Translations under genes and position numbers: made by a program | Assembly (NCBI GenBank): GCA_903884235.1 | Contig: CAISEB010000024.1 | Span: forward strand, 94,308-158,307 | From: an uncultured Pseudomonadota bacterium | GTDB taxonomy: Bacteria; Pseudomonadota; Gammaproteobacteria; Steroidobacterales; Steroidobacteraceae | Direction: 5' to 3' | DNA: 64,000 nt | Notes under the pieces: generated by a model | Seen by the model: the letters and a program-made list of their open reading frames with translations, nothing else | What the model was told of the DNA's origin: nothing | Databases searched by the model: none | Part shown: positions 16,832 through 26,684 of the stretch, in pieces | Layout of the letters: the number at the start of each line of letters is the position of its first letter | Numbering within the stretch: position 1 is the first letter of the stretch

Positions 16832-17857
16832 ATGACGGTGATCGTCGACCTACAGGCCGATGCAGGCGCAGACCTGCAGGTGGCGAAAAGTGCGTGCAGT
16901 GATCGCCTGCGTGGCGTCAGCCTGCGTCAACTGCGTGCGTTCGCGCTCGTCGCCCGGCATCTCAGCTTCGGCCGGGCTGCTCGCGAGCTGCACCTGTCCC
17001 CATCGGCGATCTCGCTGCAGATCAAGGAACTCGAGAGCCTGCTCGGGCTCGCATTGTTCGCGCGCAGCGCACGTGGCGTGTCGTTGTCGCACGCCGGAAG
17101 CGTGCTGCTCGGCGACGTGAACCGCGCGCTGCTGGCGTTGCGCGACGCGGGCGAGGCCGTGGATCGACTGCGCGGCGAGGAATCGGGCGTCGTCGCGGTC
17201 GGCATGGTGTCGAATGCCAATTACTTCGTGCCGCGGTTGCTGGCCGACTTCCATGCCGAGCATCCGGCGGTCGACCTGCGCATGCGCGTCGGCAATCGCG
17301 AGCAGCTGCTGCGACAGCTCTACCTCGGCGAAGTCGACATCGCCGTGATGGGAACCCCGCCCAGGGAACTCGAGCTGTGCGCGGAGGCATTTGCGACGCA
17401 GCACCTTGGCATCGTCGCGGCGCCGAGCCATCCCCTCGCCCGCCAGTCCGCCATCCCCGTCGCGCGCCTCGCGCGCGAGGAGTTCATCGTCCGCGAACCA
17501 GGCTCCGGGACGCGCGCGGCCATGGAGGCCTTCCTCGCCGGCGCCGGGATCACGCCCGTGCGGCTGATCGAGATGAACGGCAACGAGACGATCAAGCAGG
17601 CCGTGATGGCCGGCATGGGCGTCGCGTTCCTGTCGCTGAACACGACCTGCCTCGAGATCCAGCAGTCACTGCTCGTCAGCCTCGATGTCGAGGGCCTGCC
17701 GCTGCGCAGGCCCTGGCACATCGTCAGCGCACGCAATGGCGCGCTGACGGACGTCGCGCGTGCGTTGCGCCAGTACGTCGTCGAGCGTGGCGCCGCGGCG
17801 ATCGGCGATCCAATCCCCGCCCGCGCCAGCGGGATCCCGGTGGCCGCGACGGGATAG
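16832..17857 (+). CDS. LysR-family regulator, CbbR-like
   Basis: Transcription factor of about 341 residues. The winged-helix domain reads VSLRQLRAFALVARHLSFGR through SPSAISLQIKELE. The effector domain has segments strongly reminiscent of CbbR, the Calvin-cycle regulator: VGNREQLLRQLYLGEVDIAV, REPGSGTRAAMEAFLAG, NETIKQAVMAGMGVAFLSL and DVEGLPLRRPWHIV. The start is uncertain: ATG at 16832 gives a short natural leader, while an ATG at 16772 would add 20 residues encoded across a G9 run. The gene is divergent from the Cyc2-like operon B, which it probably regulates. No cbb genes are in the window, so a role in carbon fixation is only suggested by the homology. Confidence 0.88.
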   Translation: MTVIVDLQADAGADLQVAKSACSDRLRGVSLRQLRAFALVARHLSFGRAARELHLSPSAISLQIKELESLLGLALFARSARGVSLSHAGSVLLGDVNRALLALRDAGEAVDRLRGEESGVVAVGMVSNANYFVPRLLADFHAEHPAVDLRMRVGNREQLLRQLYLGEVDIAVMGTPPRELELCAEAFATQHLGIVAAPSHPLARQSAIPVARLAREEFIVREPGSGTRAAMEAFLAGAGITPVRLIEMNGNETIKQAVMAGMGVAFLSLNTTCLEIQQSLLVSLDVEGLPLRRPWHIVSARNGALTDVARALRQYVVERGAAAIGDPIPARASGIPVAATG

Positions 17858-18019
17858 GCCCGTCCGCACTCGTTCGGGCGCCCGGGCCCGACCCCGCTTC
17901 CCGTGCCGGACACGATCGCCGACACCCCGGATTGTTTGACATATTCAGGCGGCCCAGGGCGCCCGCTGGCGTCGCCATGAGCTATCCTCGCGCCCCGCCC
18001 CTTCGTCCCGGATCCTCTC

Positions 18020-19933
18020 GTGCTGCGCCTGTTCGAATCGCTGCTCCGGCCATACCCGGATGCCCCCCCGGCAGGCCTACCGCGCGGTCTGCTCCCGTTC
18101 CTGTGGGCCTGCACCCGGGGCATGCGCGGCTACCTGCTGACGATGACCGCGGCGACCGCGCTGATCGGCGCGTTCGAGGCGCTCCTGTTCAGCATGCTCG
18201 GCCACGTCGTGGACTGGCTGGCGAAGGTGCCGGCGAGCCAGCTCTGGACCAGCCAGCGCCGGACCCTGCTGCTGCTCGGCGCGATCCTCGCGGCGAGCAC
18301 GCTGCTCGTCGCCCTGCAGAGCCTGATCCGGCGCCAGACGCTGGCCGGCAACTTCGCGATGCGCCTGCGCTGGGACTTCCATCGCAACATGCTGGCGCAG
18401 AGCCTGAGCTTCTACCAGGACGAGTTCGCCGGGCGCGTCGCGACCAAGGTGATGCAGACGGCGCTCGCGGTGCGCGACACCTGGATGATCCTCGGCGACA
18501 TCCTCGTGTACGTGCTCATCTATTTCGCGACGATCCTGCTGGTGGTCGGCGACTTCAGCCTGTGGCTGCTCGGCCCCTTCGTCGGCTGGCTCGTGCTGTA
18601 CGCCGCCTCGGTCTGGTTCTTCGTGCCGAGGCTCGCCGCGGTCGGCAAGGCCCAGGCGGACGCCCGCTCGCTGATGACCGGGCGCATCACCGATGCCTAC
18701 ACGAACATCGCGACGGTAAAGCTCTTCTCGCACACGCAGCGCGAAAGCGGCTACGCGAAGAGCGCGATGTCCGACTTCCTCGGAACGGTGTACCGGCAGA
18801 TGCGCATGGTGACCGCGTTCGAGATCGTCAACCACGCGCTCAGCATGCTGCTGATCATCGGCACGGCGCTGGTGACGTTGTCGCTGTGGGCGCGGGGCCT
18901 GCTCGGGATCGGCGGCGTGGCCGCGGCCACGGCGATGGCGTTGCGCCTCAACGGCATCTCGCACTGGGTGATGTGGGAATTCGCCTCGCTGTTCGAGCAG
19001 GTCGGCACCGTGCAGGACGGGCTGGACACGCTCGCGACGACACCGTCGATCGTCGACCGCCCCGCCGCCCCGGCACTCCGGGTCACGCGTGGCGAGGTGC
19101 GCTTCGAGGCGGTCACGTTCACCTATGCCGCTGCGACGACGCGCCCACCCGTGATCGAGGACCTCGACCTGCACGTCGCCCCGGGCGAGAAGATCGGCCT
19201 CGTCGGACGCTCGGGCGCGGGCAAGAGCACGATCGTGAACCTGCTGCTGCGCTTCTACGACATCGACCAGGGTGCCATCCTGCTCGATGGCCAGGACATC
19301 GCCGCCGTCACCCAGGACAGCCTGCGCGCCCAGATCGGAATGGTCACGCAGGACACGGCGCTCCTGCACCGCTCGGTGCGCGACAACATCCTCTACGGTC
19401 GACCTGACGCGACCGACGCGCAGATGATCGCCGCCGCAATGCAGGCCGAGGCCCATGAATTCATCCTCGGGCTGCGCGATGCCAAGGGGCGCACGGGCTA
19501 CGAGGCGCATGTTGGCGAGCGCGGCGTGAAGCTGAGCGGCGGCCAGCGCCAGCGCATCGCGATCGCGCGGGTCATGCTCAAGGATGCCCCGATCCTGCTG
19601 CTGGACGAGGCGACGAGCGCGCTCGACAGCGAGGTCGAGGCGGCGATCCAGCAGAGCCTCTACCGGCTCATGGAAGGCAAGACCGTGATCGCGATCGCGC
19701 ACCGGCTGTCGACGATCGCGGCCATGGACCGGCTCGTGGTCCTCGATCAGGGTCGCATCGTCGAGGCAGGCACCCATGCGGAGCTCCTGGCGAAGCGCGG
19801 GCTGTACGCGCGACTCTGGGAGCACCAGACCGGCGGTTTCCTGGGCGGGGACATCGACGCGCCGGACGCGGCCGGTGGGCATCCGCCGCAACCGAGGGTG
19901 CTCTCCGCAGTGCCCCTCGCCATCGAGGACTAG
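18020..19933 (+). CDS. ABC exporter, fused permease and ATPase
   Basis: Half-transporter of 637 residues with an N-terminal six-helix membrane domain (about 35-320) and a C-terminal ATPase. Walker A is GRSGAGKST at 396-404, the signature LSGGQ is near 505 and Walker B ILLLDEATSA is near 528, followed by the H-loop AHRLST. This is the MsbA/multidrug-lipid exporter type, which works as a dimer. The start is GTG. Conserved EFAGRVATKVMQTALAVRDT in the membrane domain is typical of this class. The substrate cannot be told. It appears to be transcribed alone. Confidence 0.9.
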   Translation: MLRLFESLLRPYPDAPPAGLPRGLLPFLWACTRGMRGYLLTMTAATALIGAFEALLFSMLGHVVDWLAKVPASQLWTSQRRTLLLLGAILAASTLLVALQSLIRRQTLAGNFAMRLRWDFHRNMLAQSLSFYQDEFAGRVATKVMQTALAVRDTWMILGDILVYVLIYFATILLVVGDFSLWLLGPFVGWLVLYAASVWFFVPRLAAVGKAQADARSLMTGRITDAYTNIATVKLFSHTQRESGYAKSAMSDFLGTVYRQMRMVTAFEIVNHALSMLLIIGTALVTLSLWARGLLGIGGVAAATAMALRLNGISHWVMWEFASLFEQVGTVQDGLDTLATTPSIVDRPAAPALRVTRGEVRFEAVTFTYAAATTRPPVIEDLDLHVAPGEKIGLVGRSGAGKSTIVNLLLRFYDIDQGAILLDGQDIAAVTQDSLRAQIGMVTQDTALLHRSVRDNILYGRPDATDAQMIAAAMQAEAHEFILGLRDAKGRTGYEAHVGERGVKLSGGQRQRIAIARVMLKDAPILLLDEATSALDSEVEAAIQQSLYRLMEGKTVIAIAHRLSTIAAMDRLVVLDQGRIVEAGTHAELLAKRGLYARLWEHQTGGFLGGDIDAPDAAGGHPPQPRVLSAVPLAIED

Positions 19934-20014
19934 GCGCGCGCAGGGCGCTGCGCTGGCGCCGTGCCAGGATCCTCACGACTCGATCATGAAAAAAGCATAA
20001 CTAACTGATTATAT

Positions 20015-20089
20015 TGGTGGGCCGTGATGGGTTCGAACCATCGACCAACTGGTTAAAAGCCAGCTGCTCTACCACTGAGCTAACGGCCC
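20015..20089 (-). tRNA. tRNA-Lys (UUU anticodon)
   Basis: The minus strand folds as a cloverleaf: acceptor GGGCCGT/ACGGCCC, D arm GCTC/GAGC, anticodon stem CTGG/CCAG around the loop CTTTTAA (anticodon TTT), T arm GATGG/CCATC around TTCGAAC, discriminator A and an encoded CCA. It lies downstream of queC, as in many gammaproteobacteria. A run of six Ts follows about 20 bases beyond its 3' end on the minus strand. Confidence 0.97.
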
Positions 20090-20232
20090 CGGGGAGGGAA
20101 TCGGGCGCGGATTCTAGCAGGGCGACCGCCTACTGGCGCGCCGCCGCGTGCGACGGCTCCCGGATCGGTCGCGGCGCTCGCGGACCGGCGGTCAGCGCCG
20201 CGGCACCGCTCCGGCGTGCACGGCACGCCCGG

Positions 20233-20919
20233 TCATCGGGATCCGCGCTGGTAACGCGTCGGATCCGGCAGCCCCGCGGCACCGAACCCCTCGCGCCGCA
20301 GGCGGCACGAGTCGCACCGGCCGCAGGCGCGACCTGCGGCGTCGGGCTGGTAGCAGGACACCGTGAGGCCGTAGTCGACGCCAAGCGCCGCCCCACGCCG
20401 GACGATGTCGGCCTTGGTCATCGAGATCAGCGGGGCGTGGATCGCCATGCGCTCGCCCTCGACACCCGCGCGGGTCGCGAGGTTCGCGAGCACCTCGAAG
20501 GCGGCGATGAATTCGGGGCGGCAGTCCGGATACCCGGAGTAGTCGACGGCGTTGACCCCGAGCCAGATCTCCCGCGCATCGAGCACTTCCGCCCAGCCAA
20601 GCGCGAGCGCGAGGAACACGGTATTGCGCGCCGGGACGTAGGTGACCGGGATCCCGCTCGTCGCCGCCTCGGGCACCGCGATCGACGGGTCCGTCAGCGC
20701 GGAGCCGCCGATCGCGCCAAGCCCGATCGGCATGAGGCGATGTTCGGCGGCGCCGAGTGCCAGGGCGACGCGCGCGGCCGCCTCCAGCTCGACGCGGTGA
20801 CGCTGGCCGTAGTCGAAGCTGAGCGCGTAGCAGGACCGCCCCGCCGCGCGCGCGAGCGCGAGCACCGTCGCGGAGTCGAGGCCACCGGAGACGAGCACGA
20901 CGGCACGCGGTTCAGTCAT
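20233..20919 (-). CDS. queC: 7-cyano-7-deazaguanine synthase
   Basis: Makes preQ0 from 7-carboxy-7-deazaguanine, using ATP and ammonia, in queuosine biosynthesis. 228 residues, normal length. The PP-loop ATP motif [14 protein letters not shown] is at the N-terminus, FDYGQRH follows, and the zinc site is the C-terminal cysteine group [19 protein letters not shown]. Its ATG overlaps the queE stop (ATGA), so the two are co-translated. Confidence 0.97.
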   Translation of the reverse strand: MTEPRAVVLVSGGLDSATVLALARAAGRSCYALSFDYGQRHRVELEAAARVALALGAAEHRLMPIGLGAIGGSALTDPSIAVPEAATSGIPVTYVPARNTVFLALALGWAEVLDAREIWLGVNAVDYSGYPDCRPEFIAAFEVLANLATRAGVEGERMAIHAPLISMTKADIVRRGAALGVDYGLTVSCYQPDAAGRACGRCDSCRLRREGFGAAGLPDPTRYQRGSR

Positions 20920-21590
20920 CGTCCAGGCTCCTCGCCCCACAGGATCTTGTGCAGCTGCAGCTGAAACCGAACACCGAGCCGGTCGGCCAGGATCCACTCG
21001 GCGAGTTCGCGCGGCGTCACCTGCCCATGCCCCGGCGAGAACAGCACCTGGGCCCGCGCCGCGAGGTCGCGCTCGGCGACGAAGGCGCGCGCCCAGTCGT
21101 AGTCGGCGCGGTCGCAGATGACGAACTTGACGAGGTCCGTCGCGCGCAGCCCCTCGAGGTTCGACGGCAGGTTGCGGGAGGACTCGCCGGAGGCCGGCGT
21201 CTTGACGTCGAGCACGCGCACGACGCGGGCATCGACCGCGCCGGCATCGAGCGCGCCGCTGGTCTCGAGCGACACGGCAAGTCCGGCGTCGCACAGCGCG
21301 GCGAGCAGACGGTGGACGTTCGGCTGGGCGAGCGGCTCGCCGCCGGTCACGCAGACGTGCCGCACGCCGTGACCGCGCACCTCCCCGACGAGCTCGTCGA
21401 CCGAGCGCCACTGGCCGCCGTAGAACGCGTACTCGGTGTCGCAGTAGGTGCAGCGCAGCGGGCATCCCGTCAGGCGCACGAACACCGTCGGCCAGCCCAC
21501 CGTGTCCGCCTCGCCCTGCAGCGACAGGAAGACCTCGGTGATCTTCAGCCGGTCGGCGGCCGGGATCGCGTCGCGCGGCGCGGCGCCCAT
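20916..21590 (-). CDS. queE: 7-carboxy-7-deazaguanine synthase (radical SAM)
   Basis: Radical SAM enzyme that contracts the pterin ring to form 7-carboxy-7-deazaguanine, the step before QueC. 224 residues. Radical SAM cysteines 43, 47 and 50 lie in [34 protein letters not shown] and CVTGGEPL are further family motifs. The start lies 2 bases after the cpoB stop, and the end overlaps queC by 4 bases. It belongs to the tol-pal-que transcription unit. Confidence 0.97.
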   Translation of the reverse strand: MGAAPRDAIPAADRLKITEVFLSLQGEADTVGWPTVFVRLTGCPLRCTYCDTEYAFYGGQWRSVDELVGEVRGHGVRHVCVTGGEPLAQPNVHRLLAALCDAGLAVSLETSGALDAGAVDARVVRVLDVKTPASGESSRNLPSNLEGLRATDLVKFVICDRADYDWARAFVAERDLAARAQVLFSPGHGQVTPRELAEWILADRLGVRFQLQLHKILWGEEPGR

Positions 21591-21592
21591 CG

Positions 21593-22324
21593 TCAGTGGT
21601 GCTCGGCGTCCATGTGCTTCAAGCGCTCGCGGGCTTCCGCGGCGGCCGGCGCGTCCGCGTAGTTGCGCACCAGCTTGGCGAGCGTCTCGCGGGCCTCGCG
21701 ATAGCGCTTCAGCTCGTAGTACGAGTAGCCGACCTTCAGCAGGGAATCCGGCACCTTGCGCGAGTCCGGGTGCTCGCGCACCACGCGCTGGAACGCATCG
21801 AGCGCCTCGCCGTAGCGGTGCTCGACGTAGTACGCCTCGCCGATCCAGTACTTCGCGTTGTCGACGAGCGGGCTCTGCGGGAAGCTGGCGATGAACTCCT
21901 GCAGCGCCTGCTCGGAGCCGGCGTAGTCGCGGTTCTTGAGGCGCTCGAGCGCGGCCTGGTACGCCTCCCGGTCGGAGGCCGGCGGTGGCGCCGTCGCGGC
22001 CTGGGCCTGCGACTGCAGGCGCGCATCGAGCGCGGCGATGCGCTTGTCGACGTCCGCGTACAGGTCACGCTCGCGCTGCTGCGCCGCCTTGATCTGGTGC
22101 TGCAGCTCCTCCATCTCGCCACGCAGGCGGCGCTGCTCGACCTGGGAGGCCTCGAGCTGGCGCTGCAGGTCGAGCACGGCCTCGTTCTGCCGCTCGATGC
22201 GATCGACGCGACCTTCGACGGCGGTCGCCTTGATGAACGCAGGGTCTTCCTCGGGCCGCGTCAGCGAGCAGCCGGCGAGCGCGACCAGCGTGAGTCCGAT
22301 GGCGAGGGAGGGCCGCGCGCGCAT
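21593..22324 (-). CDS. cpoB: Tol-Pal accessory protein CpoB/YbgF, with a lipobox
   Basis: Periplasmic coordinator of peptidoglycan synthesis and outer-membrane constriction. 243 residues: an N-terminal coiled coil (about residues 35-110, rich in Q, E and R) that would trimerise, a short proline-rich linker, and a C-terminal TPR-like domain ([58 protein letters not shown]). The N-terminus contains LVALAGCSL, a clear lipobox (Cys19), so this copy would be a lipoprotein, whereas the E. coli protein is soluble. Six bases separate it from pal. Confidence 0.93.
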   Translation of the reverse strand: MRARPSLAIGLTLVALAGCSLTRPEEDPAFIKATAVEGRVDRIERQNEAVLDLQRQLEASQVEQRRLRGEMEELQHQIKAAQQRERDLYADVDKRIAALDARLQSQAQAATAPPPASDREAYQAALERLKNRDYAGSEQALQEFIASFPQSPLVDNAKYWIGEAYYVEHRYGEALDAFQRVVREHPDSRKVPDSLLKVGYSYYELKRYREARETLAKLVRNYADAPAAAEARERLKHMDAEHH

Positions 22325-22329
22325 CGTGT

Positions 22330-22875
22330 TCAGTGGCTGCCGAGCTGGATGATTTCGACGCGCCGGTTCTGGGCCCAGGCCGCCTCGTCGTGGCCATCGG
22401 CCACGGGGCGTTCCTCGCCATAGCTGACAGTGGACAGCTGCGCCTCGACCGCGCCCTGCAGCACGAGCGCCTTCTTGACGGCCTGCGCCCGGCGCTCGCC
22501 GAGACCGACGTTGTACTCGGCGGAACCGCGTTCGTCGGTGTGCCCCTCGAGGCGCACCGCGGCGTGGCGGTCGGCGGACAGGCGCTTGGCCTGCGCCGCG
22601 ATCACCGAGGTGTACTCGGGCTTGATCTCGGAGCTGTCGTACTCGAAGCGGATCGTCGCGCCGAGGGTCCCCTCGCCGGCCGCGCTGGCCGTGCCGTCGT
22701 TGGACAGCGGGCGGACCCCGCTCGCCTCGCTCTGGGTCCCGCCGGTCGTCGCGCCCGACACCGGTGCGACCGCCTGTCCGGTGGTCGTCGGCGGCACGGT
22801 CGTCGGCTTCTTCGGGCAGCCGGCCAGCAGCATGCCGGCGGCGGCGATCAGGACGATGCTTGCGATGCGCTTCAT
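22330..22875 (-). CDS. pal: peptidoglycan-associated lipoprotein Pal
   Basis: Outer-membrane lipoprotein that binds peptidoglycan and TolB. 181 residues. Lipobox MLLAGC (Cys19) is followed by a flexible Thr/Pro/Gly linker, then the OmpA-like peptidoglycan-binding domain with [10 protein letters not shown] and [20 protein letters not shown]. It ends [12 protein letters not shown]. It lies 95 bases after tolB in the conserved tol-pal order. Confidence 0.97.
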   Translation of the reverse strand: MKRIASIVLIAAAGMLLAGCPKKPTTVPPTTTGQAVAPVSGATTGGTQSEASGVRPLSNDGTASAAGEGTLGATIRFEYDSSEIKPEYTSVIAAQAKRLSADRHAAVRLEGHTDERGSAEYNVGLGERRAQAVKKALVLQGAVEAQLSTVSYGEERPVADGHDEAAWAQNRRVEIIQLGSH

Positions 22876-22970
22876 TCGCTCACTCCAGGAAGGACGTTCA
22901 GGGCCCCGTCAGGGGCTCGGGTGGGCCCGAAGGCCTGCATTCTGCCACAGCGACGACGCAGGGCGGGCCG

Positions 22971-24257
22971 TCACAGCCGCGGCGACCAGGACGGTTCGCG
23001 CACGTCGCCGCTCGGCGCGCTGATGCGCCCGGTGACGCCGCTGTCGACGGCGACCGTCTGCAGCACGCCGCGTCCGCGCTCGCGCGCCGCGAACACGATC
23101 GTCTGGCCGTTCGGCGCGAACGAGGGGCCCTCGTCGAGGCGGCCGCTGGTCAGGACCCGCGACCGCCCGCTCGCGGCATCCACGACGGCGATCCGGTAGG
23201 CGCCCTGGTCCTGCGTGACGACGGCGATCTGCGTGCCGTCCGGTGAGACCCGCGGCCGGGCGTTGTAGTTCCCCTCGAAGGTCAGCCGCTGCGGACGCCC
23301 GCCCGCGAGCGCGATCTTGTAGACCTGGGGGCGCCCTGAGCGATCGGACGTGAAGTAGATCGACTGGCCATCGGGCGCGAAGCACGGCTCGGTGTCGATC
23401 GCCGGGTCGTCGGTGATCCGCGTCAGTCCGTGCGTCGCCAGCTCGAGCACGAACACATCGACGTTGCCATCGGACTGCGACAGCGCGACCGCGAGGCGCT
23501 GGCCGTCCGGCGACCACGCGGGTGCGCCGTTGATGCCGGCCCGGGCCGAGACCCGCTCGCGGGTGCCGGTCACGATGTTCTGCACCCAGACGCCGGACGC
23601 GTGCCCCTCGAAGGACACGTAGGCGATCCGCGTCCCGTCGGGCGACCAGGTCGGCGACATGAGCGGCTGCGGGGAGTTGACGACCGGCAGCGCATTCTCC
23701 CCATCCGCGTCGGCGACCACGAGCTTCCAGCGGCGCGTCGCCGGCGGACCCTCCACCTGCACGTACGCGAGTCGGCTCGCGAACGCGCCGGGGACGCCGA
23801 GGATCTTCTCGTAGACGAGGTCCGCCACACGGTGCGCTGCCAGACGCAGCCCCGTCGGCGTCGCCGAGACGCTGTACGCCAGCAGCCGGATGCCGGTGGC
23901 GACGTTGTGCAGCTCGAACTCGACCGCCAGGCGGTCCCCCGCACGCAGCACGCGGCCGATAACCACGAAATCCGTCTTCACGAGGCGCCACTGCGACAGG
24001 TCGACCTGCGCGCCGAGCGTCGGTCGCTGCGGCATCGAGGTGCGCGCGAGCGGCGCGAAGCGCCCGGACCGGGCGAGGTCCGCCTCGACGACGCTGGCGA
24101 CGTCCACCGGCAGGCCGTCGCCGGCGAACGGCACGACCGCGAGCGGGATCGGCGAGGTCACGCCCTGCGTGATCTCGACGGTGAGCTGCGCCTCGGCGGG
24201 CAACGCGAGCATGAGGCCTGCGAGCAGGAGGTAGGCAAGGCGGCGGAGGTCAGCCAT
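22971..24257 (-). CDS. tolB: Tol-Pal periplasmic protein TolB
   Basis: Periplasmic beta-propeller that links Pal with the inner-membrane Tol complex. 428 residues from the ATG at 24257; a signal peptide ends at AEA. The N-terminal domain holds IPLAVVPFAGDGLPVDVASV, and the propeller blades repeat the pattern PxxSPDGxxIxF (SPTWSPDGTRIAYV, APAWSPDGQRLAVA, EPCFAPDGQSIYF, RPRVSPDGTQIAVV). The start overlaps the tolA stop by 8 bases. The frame is open upstream but without a signal peptide. Confidence 0.97.
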   Translation of the reverse strand: MADLRRLAYLLLAGLMLALPAEAQLTVEITQGVTSPIPLAVVPFAGDGLPVDVASVVEADLARSGRFAPLARTSMPQRPTLGAQVDLSQWRLVKTDFVVIGRVLRAGDRLAVEFELHNVATGIRLLAYSVSATPTGLRLAAHRVADLVYEKILGVPGAFASRLAYVQVEGPPATRRWKLVVADADGENALPVVNSPQPLMSPTWSPDGTRIAYVSFEGHASGVWVQNIVTGTRERVSARAGINGAPAWSPDGQRLAVALSQSDGNVDVFVLELATHGLTRITDDPAIDTEPCFAPDGQSIYFTSDRSGRPQVYKIALAGGRPQRLTFEGNYNARPRVSPDGTQIAVVTQDQGAYRIAVVDAASGRSRVLTSGRLDEGPSFAPNGQTIVFAARERGRGVLQTVAVDSGVTGRISAPSGDVREPSWSPRL

Positions 24258-25146
24258 CGGGATTGAACACCAGGTGCAGTTTGCGTTCGAACAGGGCGGG
24301 ATCGGGCGGCATCGGCAGCGGCGAGGCGTGGAACACCGCCGACTTGATCGAGTCGACCACGGCGGCATCGCCATTGCACTCGCCGACCTTTACATCCGTC
24401 ACGGTACCACCGGGGACCTGGCTTACGTCGACGATGCAGCGAATCCCCGCCTTCGCCGTCGGCGGCCGGTTCCAGGCCCGCTCGATCTTGGCGCGGATGT
24501 CGGCGACGTAGCGCGCCTGCAGGCCGGCGTTCTCGGGACCCAGCCGGCGCTGCTCGTCGGCGAGCTGGCGGGCGAGGTCCGCTTCGCCGACCTCGCGCTT
24601 GCGCGCCTCGGTTGCCATGCGCTCCTTTTCCTTGGCGAGGGCATCACGCACGTGCGCCTCCTCCACCGCCTTGCGCTTCGCGGCGGCCTTCGCCTCGAGT
24701 TCCGTGCGGTGCTTGGCCTCGGCGTCGGCCTTGCGCCTGGCATCCTGCTCCGCGGCCTTGCGCTTGAGCGCGTCGGCGGCCCTCACCTCGGCCGCCTTCT
24801 CGAGCCGGCGGGCGTCCGCGATCTTTGCCGCCTTCGCGTCGGCGACCTCCGCCGCCCTGCGCTCGCGCGCGAGCACCGCCGGATCCGGCACCGCGGGTGC
24901 CGGTGGCTCGGCCGGCACCGGCTGGGGCGCCGGATCCGGCGCGGGTGCCGGGGCGGGTGCGGCCTCCTGGACGGCACCGGCGCGCGCCCGCGGCGACGGC
25001 GCCAGATAGGCCTCGATCGCGGCCGGCTGGACCACCTTCGGCGCGACGCTGTACCAGGCCGCCGCGATCGCGCCGACCGCGACGGCGACGTGCAGCAGCG
25101 CCGAGCCGATCAGCGGACGGACGTGCTCGCGCAGGAACGGGTTCAT
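24250..25146 (-). CDS. tolA: cell envelope integrity protein TolA
   Basis: Inner-membrane protein that spans the periplasm and contacts Pal and TolB. 298 residues: N-terminal transmembrane helix (about 12-32), a proline/alanine-rich segment (about 55-90), a long Ala/Lys/Glu/Arg helical region (about 95-200) and a C-terminal domain (about 210-298) with YVADIRAKIERAWNRPP and CIVDVSQVPGGTVTDVKV. Shorter than the E. coli protein, mainly in the helical region. Confidence 0.95.
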   Translation of the reverse strand: MNPFLREHVRPLIGSALLHVAVAVGAIAAAWYSVAPKVVQPAAIEAYLAPSPRARAGAVQEAAPAPAPAPDPAPQPVPAEPPAPAVPDPAVLARERRAAEVADAKAAKIADARRLEKAAEVRAADALKRKAAEQDARRKADAEAKHRTELEAKAAAKRKAVEEAHVRDALAKEKERMATEARKREVGEADLARQLADEQRRLGPENAGLQARYVADIRAKIERAWNRPPTAKAGIRCIVDVSQVPGGTVTDVKVGECNGDAAVVDSIKSAVFHASPLPMPPDPALFERKLHLVFNPDG

Positions 25147-25156
25147 GCCCGGGTGC

Positions 25157-25597
25157 TCAGTGGGGGGACGGCCCGGGCAGCGGGTCGGTCACGAACCCGA
25201 CCTTCGCGGCGCCGGCCTGCTGCAGCAGCACCATGGTGCGCATGACGCGACCGTACGGGATCGCGGCATCCGCCTTCAGCAGCACCGGGGTCTCGGCGTC
25301 GCGCGACAGCACGAGCCGGACCCGCTCGCCGAGCGCGGCTTCGTCCACCGGCTTCGACTTCTGGTCGCCGATGTTGACGTACAGCAGCCCTGCCCGGTCG
25401 ACGCTGACCACGAGCGGCTCGCGCTTGGGATCCGGCAGCGCCGCAGCCCCCGCCTTCGGCAGTTCCACGTGGACGCCCTGCGTGAGCAGCGGCGCCGTCA
25501 CCATGAAGATGATCAGCAGCACGAGCATCACGTCGATGTACGGCACGACGTTGATCTCGCCCATCAGCCGCCGTCCACGCTTGCCGACCGCAGGCAT
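25157..25597 (-). CDS. tolR: Tol-Pal proton channel subunit TolR
   Basis: ExbD/TolR-type membrane protein of 146 residues that works with TolQ to use the proton motive force. One N-terminal membrane helix (INVVPYIDVMLVLLIIFMV) carries the essential aspartate in YIDVM; the periplasmic domain continues with the ExbD-like DKSxPVDEAALGERVR-type region. It starts 3 bases after tolQ and ends 10 bases before tolA. Confidence 0.97.
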   Translation of the reverse strand: MPAVGKRGRRLMGEINVVPYIDVMLVLLIIFMVTAPLLTQGVHVELPKAGAAALPDPKREPLVVSVDRAGLLYVNIGDQKSKPVDEAALGERVRLVLSRDAETPVLLKADAAIPYGRVMRTMVLLQQAGAAKVGFVTDPLPGPSPH

Positions 25598-25600
25598 TGG

Positions 25601-26290
25601 TTAGCCCGCCTTCGGCGACGTGGCGTTGCGCTGCAGGATCGTCGTGAACTCCTCGACGAAGGTGTCGAAGCGCAGCTCGAGCCGGCTGACCTGGTCGGAG
25701 AAGCGGTTGTAGGCGACGACCGCCGGGATCGCCGCGAACAGGCCGATAGCCGTCGCGATCAGGGCCTCGGCGATGCCCGGGGCGACCATCTGCAGCGTCG
25801 CCTGCTGGACGTTCGCGAGCCCGCGGAAGGCGTGCATGATGCCCCAGACGGTGCCGAACAGGCCGACGTAGGGGCTGATCGAGCCGATCGTCGCCAGCAT
25901 CTCGAGGTTGTTCTCGAGGCGGTCGATCTCGCGCAGCTGGGCGACCCGCATCGCGCGCCGTGCGCCCTCCATCAGCTGTGGACCGTCGATCGCCGGCTGC
26001 TTGCGCAGCCGCGAGAACTCGCGGAATCCGAACTCGAAGATGCTCTCCATGCCGTACACCGGCGCCTTGCGGCCCTCGATCGAGCGATACAGGGCGCCGA
26101 GGTCGCCGCCCGACCAGAATGCGGTCTCGAAGGTCTCCGCGGCACTGCGGGTCGCGCTCAGCGAGGCGCGCTTGCGGATGATGATGGCCCAGGACACGAC
26201 CGAGGCCGACATGAGCACGGCCAGCACGAGCTGCACGAGCAGGCTCGCGTCGAGGATCATCTTCAGGAAGGACTGGTCGGTTGCGTTCAT
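25601..26290 (-). CDS. tolQ: Tol-Pal proton channel subunit TolQ
   Basis: MotA/ExbB-family inner-membrane protein, 229 residues, with three membrane segments (about 12-35, 130-155 and 165-190). Family motifs are GLFGTVWGIMHAFRGL and the third segment ALIATAIGLFAAIPAVVAYN. It forms the TolQR motor. The ATG overlaps the ybgC stop (ATGA). Confidence 0.97.
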   Translation of the reverse strand: MNATDQSFLKMILDASLLVQLVLAVLMSASVVSWAIIIRKRASLSATRSAAETFETAFWSGGDLGALYRSIEGRKAPVYGMESIFEFGFREFSRLRKQPAIDGPQLMEGARRAMRVAQLREIDRLENNLEMLATIGSISPYVGLFGTVWGIMHAFRGLANVQQATLQMVAPGIAEALIATAIGLFAAIPAVVAYNRFSDQVSRLELRFDTFVEEFTTILQRNATSPKAG

Positions 26291-26684
26291 GCGAGGAGCT
26301 TCGTCAGTTCAGGCGGCAGCCGCCGGGGTTTCAGGGTATCCGAATCGATCGCCGCGACCCGGACGGTGGCCTCGACCAGCAGTTCGCCATCGCGGCGCAC
26401 CTGCTGCAGGAACGTGAACGACGCGCCGCGGGACGCACTCGGCACCGCCGAGACCCGCAGCAGGTCGTCATGGCGGGCCGCCCGCTTCCACTCGACCTGC
26501 ATGTCGACCACGGCGAACTGCAAACGTTCCCGCTCGCGCAGCGCGACCTGGTCGACGCCAAGGGCGCGCAGCCATTCGCTGCGTGCGCGTTCCATGAAGC
26601 GCAGGTACGAGGCGTGGTAGACGATGCCGCCGGCATCGGTGTCCTCCCAGTAGACGCGCACCGGCACCTCGATGCGGTCCGCCA

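Noticed and set aside
6723..17857. Photosynthesis gene cluster suggested by the PufC-type cytochrome and HiPIP
   Set aside because: No pufLM, bch, crt or puh genes are present; Cyc2-like porins and CbbR-like regulator point to chemolithotrophy instead.
18077..19891. Minus-strand 604-codon frame opposite the ABC exporter
   Set aside because: Shadow; the plus-strand gene has Walker A, signature and Walker B motifs.
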